From the NCBI RefSeq assembly GCF_013374995.1, contig NZ_CP056030.1, positions 1 to 64,000 on the forward strand: a stretch of DNA of 64,000 bases. The letters run 5' to 3'. Both the position numbers and the translations under genes were made by a program. Position 1 is the first letter of the stretch, and every line of letters starts with the position of its first letter. The notes beneath the pieces were generated by a model, which searched no databases, was not told where the DNA came from, and saw nothing but the letters and a program-made list of their open reading frames with translations. This DNA comes from Pseudomonas eucalypticola (GTDB lineage Bacteria; Pseudomonadota; Gammaproteobacteria; Pseudomonadales; Pseudomonadaceae). Below, piece after piece: positions 58,617-64,000 of the stretch.

Positions 58617-58625
58617 GCTTGAAGA

Positions 58626-59264
58626 TCAGTTCAGATCCAGCGCCAGCCCGAACTGCCGCGACAGGCAAGGCCACTGGCTCCACGCATCGCCGGTCTCCTT
58701 GGCCGAAAGTTTGTCGCGGTACTGCTCAACCGATTCCAGGGCAAAGCTGTCTTCATTGAGCATGTTATCCACAGAGTGGTGCACCACCTCGTCCAGCTGG
58801 TTGGCGAACGCCTCGCCAATCAGCTGGTGGGCTATAAGGTTCGCCACGGTGGTGTCCAGCGGAATCAACGGCTGCTGGAAATGCTTGATGTACAGATCAT
58901 TCACTTCTTCCACCAGGCGATGGGCCAAGTAGGCTTCATCCAGCAGGCAGTCCAGGCCGACATGGCCTTCCAACGCTTCTGGCGGTTGGATGAAGTATTG
59001 CTCGGCTATTTTCAGCACCGGCTTGATCTGCGATTCGATGCCAGCCTTGATCGCGACATCGTTTGCGGCGTCGAGCAGATCCGGCACCTGGTCGATGTAG
59101 GCGCGCACGAACCGGGTAAGCACGTCTTTGCGATCCGCTTCAGGAAGCTGGATGGCAGGGTGCAGATGCGGCAACTGCTTTTCCAGTTGCTGGGTCAATT
59201 GGCCAGTATCGGTCTCGTGTTGGTGGGCACGTTGGATCTGCTCACGCAGTGCAGCGGTGTTCAT
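58626..59264 (-). CDS. Conserved protein of unknown function beside the cox operon
   Basis: The 212-aa protein is acidic and helical (LREQIQRAHQHETDTGQLTQQLEKQLPHLHPAIQLPEADRKDVLTRFVRAYIDQVPDLLDAANDVAIKAG), with no signal peptide or clear motif. A similar gene precedes coxB in other pseudomonads as far as I recall, so the position is conserved. An exact DnaA box lies inside it at 58765-58773. Confidence 0.78.
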   Translation of the reverse strand: MNTAALREQIQRAHQHETDTGQLTQQLEKQLPHLHPAIQLPEADRKDVLTRFVRAYIDQVPDLLDAANDVAIKAGIESQIKPVLKIAEQYFIQPPEALEGHVGLDCLLDEAYLAHRLVEEVNDLYIKHFQQPLIPLDTTVANLIAHQLIGEAFANQLDEVVHHSVDNMLNEDSFALESVEQYRDKLSAKETGDAWSQWPCLSRQFGLALDLN

Positions 59265-59582
59265 GAATACTCCAGGAAGCGACTATCTGAAACGGAAGAC
59301 CTAGGTTAGCTGGCTTCTGACGCCGCCTAAGACGCATTTGTCATAATTATTTAACCGTTATATGCATCAGTTATATCGAAGTGCCATCACTCTTGTCTGG
59401 CCATCCGCTTCATTGCGCCCCCTAGGGCGCTGGCTATACTCGCTTTAGTACCGCGTTGCCTGATGCCCGACTGCCTGCGCAGCAAGGCCCCGGCCGTTGA
59501 AGTTCGCTGTCTTGACCGCCGCTCCCTTAGCCGTGGGCTTGCAAAGCCTGGGGTAGAACAAGAACGATAAGGGGAACCCGCG
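59265..59582. promoter_or_regulatory. 318-bp divergent region before coxB
   Basis: No gene is seen. A candidate sigma-70 promoter on the plus strand is TTGCGC at 59413-59418 and TATACT at 59435-59440 with a 16-bp spacer, leaving a leader of about 135 bases. The part near 59340-59375 is AT-rich. Confidence 0.5.
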
Positions 59583-60710
59583 ATGATGCGACATCCACAT
59601 GCCTGGATGGGCCTTGCGCTGTGGTCGCTTTTTACGCCAGCCCATGCGGCCTGGACGACCAACATGGCGCCAGGGGTGACGTACATCAGCAACCAGGTCT
59701 TCGACCTGCACATGACCATCTTCTGGATCTGCGTGGTCATTGGCATCGCGGTGTTCGGGGTAATGATCTGGTCGATGATCATCCACCGCCGCTCCACCGG
59801 TCAGGTCGCCGCCCATTTCCATGAAAGCACCAAAGTGGAAATTCTCTGGACCGTGGTGCCCCTGGTCATTCTGATCGTCATGGCGGTGCCGGCCACTCGT
59901 ACCCTCATTCGCATGTACGACACCAGCGAACCGGACATGGACATCCAGATCACCGGTTACCAGTGGAAGTGGCACTACAAGTACCTGGGCCAGGACGTGG
60001 AGTTCTTCAGCAACCTGGCCACCCCCCAGGAGCAGATTCACAACCAGGAGCCCAAGGACGAGCACTATTTGCTGGAAGTGGATAACCCGCTGGTGCTGCC
60101 CGTGGGGCGCAAGATTCGCTTTTTGGTCACCGGCGCCGACGTCATCCATTCCTGGTGGGTGCCGGCCTTCGCCGTGAAGCGCGATGCCATCCCCGGTTTC
60201 GTCAATGAAGCCTGGACGCGTATCGACAAGCCCGGCATCTACCGAGGCCAGTGCAGCGAGCTGTGCGGCAAGGACCATGGTTTCATGCCCATTGTGGTGG
60301 AGGCCAAGAGCCAGGCCGACTTCGACACCTGGATGGGTGAGCGCAAGGCCGAAGCCGCCAAGCTCAAGGAGCTGACGAGCAAGCAATGGACGCTGCAGGA
60401 ACTGGTGGAGCGCGGCGACAAGGTCTACCACACCACCTGCGTGGCCTGTCACCAGGCCGAAGGGCAAGGCCTGCCGCCGATGTTCCCCTCACTCAAGGGT
60501 TCACCTATCGCCACCGGGCCGAAGGAAGGCCATCTGAACCGGGTGTTCTTCGGCAAACCCGGGACCGCCATGGCGGCCTTCGGCAAGCAGTTGTCGGAGG
60601 TGGATATCGCCGCCGTGGTGACCTACGAACGCAATGCCTGGGGCAACAACAAGGGTGACATGGTCACGCCCCAGGACGTGCTCGCGTTGAAACAGGCCCA
60701 AGCCAAATAA
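59583..60710 (+). CDS. coxB: Cytochrome c oxidase subunit II with fused cytochrome c
   Basis: Subunit II takes electrons from cytochrome c through CuA. The 375-aa protein has a signal peptide, two N-terminal membrane spans, the CuA motif HSWWVPAF ... CSELCGKDHGFM, and a C-terminal cytochrome c domain with CVACH (C286-H290). The fusion defines a caa3-like form. It leads the coxB-coxA-ctaG-coxC operon. Confidence 0.97.
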   Translation: MMRHPHAWMGLALWSLFTPAHAAWTTNMAPGVTYISNQVFDLHMTIFWICVVIGIAVFGVMIWSMIIHRRSTGQVAAHFHESTKVEILWTVVPLVILIVMAVPATRTLIRMYDTSEPDMDIQITGYQWKWHYKYLGQDVEFFSNLATPQEQIHNQEPKDEHYLLEVDNPLVLPVGRKIRFLVTGADVIHSWWVPAFAVKRDAIPGFVNEAWTRIDKPGIYRGQCSELCGKDHGFMPIVVEAKSQADFDTWMGERKAEAAKLKELTSKQWTLQELVERGDKVYHTTCVACHQAEGQGLPPMFPSLKGSPIATGPKEGHLNRVFFGKPGTAMAAFGKQLSEVDIAAVVTYERNAWGNNKGDMVTPQDVLALKQAQAK

Positions 60711-60743
60711 CCAGGCAAGCTCGCTTGCCGAGGAAGACAGGAC

Positions 60744-62336
60744 ATGAGTGCAGTCATCGATGATCATGGCCATGCCGGGGCCGACCACGCCCACGGCCCG
60801 GCGAAGGGCCTGATGCGCTGGGTGCTGACCACTAACCACAAGGACATCGGCACGCTGTACCTGTGGTTCAGCTTCTGCATGTTCCTGCTCGGTGGCTCGT
60901 TCGCCATGGTGATCCGCGCCGAGCTGTTCCAGCCCGGGCTGCAGATCGTCGAGCCGGCCTTTTTCAACCAGATGACGACCATGCACGGCCTGGTAATGGT
61001 GTTCGGTGCGGTGATGCCGGCGTTCGTCGGGTTGGCCAACTGGATGATCCCTTTGATGATCGGCGCGCCGGACATGGCCCTGCCGCGCATGAACAACTTC
61101 AGCTTCTGGCTGCTGCCGGCGGCCTTCCTGCTGCTGGTCTCGACGCTGTTCAGCCCTGGCGGTGGCCCCAACTTTGGGTGGACGTTCTACGCACCGCTAT
61201 CTACCACCTACGCGCCGGCCAGCGTCACCTTCTTCATTTTCGCCATTCACCTGATGGGCATCAGCTCGATCATGGGCGCGATCAACATCATCGCCACCAT
61301 CCTCAACCTGCGCGCACCGGGCATGACGCTGATGAAAATGCCGCTGTTCGTGTGGACCTGGCTGATCACCGCTTTCCTGCTGATAGCGGTAATGCCCGTA
61401 CTGGCCGGGTGCGTGACCATGATGCTGATGGACATCCATTTCGGCACCAGCTTCTTCAGCGCTGCCGGTGGCGGTGACCCGGTGTTGTTCCAGCATGTGT
61501 TCTGGTTCTTCGGCCACCCCGAGGTGTACATCATGATCCTGCCGGCCTTTGGTGCCATCAGCTCGATCATCCCGGCTTTTTCGCGCAAGCCCCTGTTCGG
61601 CTACACCTCCATGGTCTATGCCACGGCGAGCATTGCCTTTCTGTCGTTTCTGGTATGGGCGCACCACATGTTCGTGGTGGGCATCCCACTGGTGGGCGAG
61701 CTGTTCTTCATGTACGCCACCATGCTTATCGCCGTACCCACGGGGGTAAAGGTGTTCAACTGGGTGAGCACCATGTGGCAGGGCTCTTTGACGTTTGAAA
61801 CGCCCATGCTGTTTGCCGTGGCCTTCGTGATTCTGTTCAGCATCGGCGGCTTCTCCGGGCTGATGCTGGCCATCGCTCCCGCCGACTTCCAGTACCAGGA
61901 CACCTACTTCGTGGTGGCGCATTTCCACTATGTACTGGTGCCGGGCGCCATCTTTGGCATTTTCGCCTCGGCGTATTACTGGATGCCCAAATGGACTGGC
62001 CACATGTATGACGAAACCCTGGGCAAGCTGCATTTCTGGCTGTCGTTCATCGGCATGAACATGGCCTTCTTCCCGATGCATTTCGTCGGGTTGGCGGGGA
62101 TGCCGCGGCGGGTGCCGGACTACAACCTGCAATTCGCCAACTTCAACATGGTGTCGTCCATCGGCGCGTTCACCTTTGGCGCCACGCAGATTTTCTTCCT
62201 GTTCATCGTCATCAAGACCATCCGCGGCGGCCCCCCTGCCCCGGCCAAACCCTGGGATGGCGCCGAAGGGCTGGAATGGACCATTCCTTCGCCCGCGCCC
62301 TACCACACCTTCACCACGCCACCGGAGGTCGAATGA
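60744..62336 (+). CDS. coxA: Cytochrome c oxidase subunit I
   Basis: CoxA holds haem a and the haem a3-CuB oxygen-reducing centre. The 530-aa protein has about 12 spans, WFFGHPEVYI (CuB ligand H and cross-linked Y), HHMFVVG, and VVAHFHYVL with the haem ligands. Its stop overlaps the ctaG start by 4 bp. Confidence 0.98.
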   Translation: MSAVIDDHGHAGADHAHGPAKGLMRWVLTTNHKDIGTLYLWFSFCMFLLGGSFAMVIRAELFQPGLQIVEPAFFNQMTTMHGLVMVFGAVMPAFVGLANWMIPLMIGAPDMALPRMNNFSFWLLPAAFLLLVSTLFSPGGGPNFGWTFYAPLSTTYAPASVTFFIFAIHLMGISSIMGAINIIATILNLRAPGMTLMKMPLFVWTWLITAFLLIAVMPVLAGCVTMMLMDIHFGTSFFSAAGGGDPVLFQHVFWFFGHPEVYIMILPAFGAISSIIPAFSRKPLFGYTSMVYATASIAFLSFLVWAHHMFVVGIPLVGELFFMYATMLIAVPTGVKVFNWVSTMWQGSLTFETPMLFAVAFVILFSIGGFSGLMLAIAPADFQYQDTYFVVAHFHYVLVPGAIFGIFASAYYWMPKWTGHMYDETLGKLHFWLSFIGMNMAFFPMHFVGLAGMPRRVPDYNLQFANFNMVSSIGAFTFGATQIFFLFIVIKTIRGGPPAPAKPWDGAEGLEWTIPSPAPYHTFTTPPEVE

Positions 62337-62878
62337 GCCGCCTGGCCCCCAACCGCCGGCTGGTGACGCGGTTGCTGCTGATCGTGGCGGTGATGTTTGC
62401 TTTCGGCTTTGCCCTGGTGCCCTTGTATGACGTGATGTGCAAGGCGTTCGGTATCAACGGCAAGACCGCCGGCCAGTACGAGGGCAGCCAGGTGGTCGAC
62501 CCCAGCCGCGACGTTCGGGTGCAGTTCCTGCCCACCAACAATGCCGACATGGTCTGGGACTTCTATTCCAAAGCACCTGAAGTGACGGTGCACCCGGGTG
62601 CCGTGACCGAGATGATCTTTGTCGCACGCAACCCGACGGACCACGCCATGAGCGCCCAGGCGGTACCCAGCATCGCGCCATCCGAGGCCGCGGCGTACTT
62701 CCACAAGACCGAATGCTTCTGTTTCACCCAGCAAGTACTGGACCCCGGCGAGCGCATCGAAATGCCCGTGCGCTTCATTGTCGACCGCGACCTGCCCAAG
62801 GACATCAAGCACCTGACGCTGGCCTACACGCTCTTCGACATCACTGCCCGACACCCGCCGATCAAGACCGGCAGCTAG
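62333..62878 (+). CDS. ctaG: Cytochrome c oxidase assembly protein CtaG/Cox11
   Basis: CtaG delivers copper to CuB of subunit I. The 181-aa protein has one N-terminal membrane anchor (VTRLLLIVAVMFAFGFALVPLYDVMCKAFG) and the copper-binding motif ECFCFTQQ in its periplasmic domain. It sits in the usual place between coxA and coxC. Confidence 0.96.
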   Translation: MSRLAPNRRLVTRLLLIVAVMFAFGFALVPLYDVMCKAFGINGKTAGQYEGSQVVDPSRDVRVQFLPTNNADMVWDFYSKAPEVTVHPGAVTEMIFVARNPTDHAMSAQAVPSIAPSEAAAYFHKTECFCFTQQVLDPGERIEMPVRFIVDRDLPKDIKHLTLAYTLFDITARHPPIKTGS

Positions 62879-62914
62879 GCGCAGGGTTTTGCCGCAACAA
62901 CGGAGAACAACAAC

Positions 62915-63801
62915 ATGGCAACCCACCAGCATTATTACGTTCCGGCGCAGAGCAAATGGCCGATCATCGCCACCTTGGGCCTATTCACCACGGTGTTCGG
63001 CCTGGGCACCTGGTTCAATGACCTGAAGGCCGCGCAGGCTCATTCCCACGGGCCACTGATATTTTTCGCGGGCGCGTTGATCATCGCCTTCATGATGTTC
63101 GGCTGGTTCGGCGCGGTTATCAAGGAAAGCCGGGCGGGGCTCTACAGCCCCCAGCTGGACCGGTCCTTTCGCTGGGGCATGTCGTGGTTCATTTTTTCCG
63201 AGGTGATGTTCTTCGTCGCCTTCTTCGGCGCGCTGTTCTATGTGCGCAATGTGGCCGGCCCGGCCCTGGGGGCGAAGGGCCAAAAGGGATCGCCCATATG
63301 CTGTGGCCCAACTTCCAGTTCGCCTGGCCGCTGCTGCACACCCCCGACCCCAAGCTGTTCCCGCCGCCCAGGGGGGTGATCGACCCCTGGCACCTGCCGT
63401 TGATCAACACGGTGCTGCTGGTCAGCTCCAGCGTCACCATCACCATCGCCCACCACGCGCTCAAGCGCGGCCATCGCGGGCCACTGAAACTGTGGCTGGC
63501 GCTGACGATTCTGCTCGGGCTCAGCTTTCTGTTCCTGCAGGCGCACGAATATGTCGAGGCCTATGAAGAGTTGGGGCTGACCTTGGGCTCGGGTATCTAC
63601 GGCGCGACCTTCTTCATGCTCACGGGCTTCCACGGCGCGCACGTGACAATGGGCACCTTGATTCTCGCGGTGATACTGGTCCGCATCCTGCGCGGCCATT
63701 TCGATGCCGATCACCAGTTCGGGTTCGAAGCGGCCAGTTGGTATTGGCACTTCGTGGACGTGGTGTGGGTGGGGCTGTTCATCTTTGTTTACGTACTGTG
63801 A
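62915..63801 (+). pseudogene. coxC: Cytochrome c oxidase subunit III, frameshifted
   Basis: CoxC is the third core subunit of the aa3 oxidase. The first part (to about nt 63267) reads normally (HQHYYVPAQSKWPIIATLGLFTTVFGLGTW ... FFGALFYVRNVAGPALG). The rest (IAHMLWPNFQFAWPLLHTPDPKLFPPPRGVIDPWHLPLINTVLLVSSS ... FVDVVWVGLFIFVYVL) continues in another frame. The break is a run of five G at 63268-63272; one extra G would restore a 295-aa protein (888 nt). As written, translation ends after about 154 residues. It is either a real mutation or a homopolymer sequencing error. Confidence 0.9.
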
Positions 63802-64000
63802 TCACCACGGGGCACGGGACGTCAACTGGCCGCTGTAGAACCCCCAAGCCACCAAGCCCAGGGTCAGGGCGGCGAGGATGACGCGCACGGTCAGGGCTTT
63901 CACCAGGCGGTCGGAGCGACCGTCGTCCTTGACCAGGAAGAACAAACCGCTGAACAGGCTGGCCACCGTTGCCAGCAACATCAGCACGATCGCGGCTTTG
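63802..64000 (-). CDS. Twin-transmembrane protein (DUF2909-like), partial
   Basis: The reading frame has two membrane spans (IVLMLLATVASLFSGLFFLV and VRVILAALTLGLVAWGFYSG) and ends TSRAPW. It stays open to the window edge as KAAIVLMLLATV, matching the MLKA-type start of the family, so the first one or two codons lie beyond 64000. A start at 63987 is therefore unlikely. It is convergent with coxC, with no gap between the stops. Confidence 0.82.
   Translation of the reverse strand, partial: KAAIVLMLLATVASLFSGLFFLVKDDGRSDRLVKALTVRVILAALTLGLVAWGFYSGQLTSRAPW

Overview
The window starts on the GTG start codon of dnaA and runs outward from the replication origin of a GC-rich gammaproteobacterium. 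The dnaA-dnaN-recF-gyrB order, two Pseudomonas-type parS palindromes inside recF, a trpI/trpBA divergon, a coxBA-ctaG-coxC aa3 oxidase operon and the REP-like repeats all point to Pseudomonas, most likely the P. putida group. oriC (the rpmH-dnaA gap) lies just outside the left edge.

Layout. 0-6.3 kb: replication genes. 6.3-13.3 kb: an accessory stretch with two LysR regulators, a TauD-like amino-acid-oxygenase/LysE-exporter pair, and a GMC dehydrogenase plus an MHS-type MFS transporter. 13.5-30 kb: housekeeping core (acyltransferase, gmhB, glyQS, tag, lpxL, trkA-rsmB-fmt-def, LysM, dprA, tsaC, qor, hemF, aroE). 30-35.2 kb: choline-O-sulfate use (SulP, choX-like, betC, LysR). 35.2-46.1 kb: small conserved genes, including tandem RcnB-like paralogues, trpBA/trpI, a DUF883 protein, dodecin, two DUF1161 paralogues, an LLM oxidoreductase, OsmC, paired lipoproteins, a predicted aminopeptidase, a HAD phosphatase and a gamma carbonic anhydrase. 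46.2-48.5 kb: prlC and a zinc-ribbon protein. 48.5-53.5 kb: an apparent insertion holding a 5'-truncated phosphatase, a three-gene FAD gluconate-2-dehydrogenase-type operon under a PtxS-like operator, and a small EF-hand-like protein. 53.6-55.8 kb: a LexA-box-controlled radical SAM gene and a split toxin/antitoxin pair separated by a 449-bp MITE with a perfect 8-bp target duplication. 56.1-64 kb: a carbonic anhydrase/SulP pair and the aa3 cytochrome oxidase operon, in which coxC carries a frameshift.

How the genes work together. The core follows the usual Pseudomonas origin-proximal order. Sugar-acid oxidation (periplasmic GADH) and aa3 oxidase both feed or use the respiratory chain. BetC releases choline and sulfate. 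The carbonic anhydrase/SulP pair probably handles bicarbonate. No rRNA, tRNA, CRISPR array or intact transposase gene was seen.

Most notable: the MITE between a convergent RelB/DinJ-like antitoxin and a YafQ-like toxin that lacks the family's catalytic histidines; the PtxS-type operator before the inserted GADH operon; a LexA box before the radical SAM gene; the coxC frameshift in a G run; and 16 exact DnaA-box 9-mers, 13 of them packed into 13.5-32.7 kb. All counts and alignments were made by eye.
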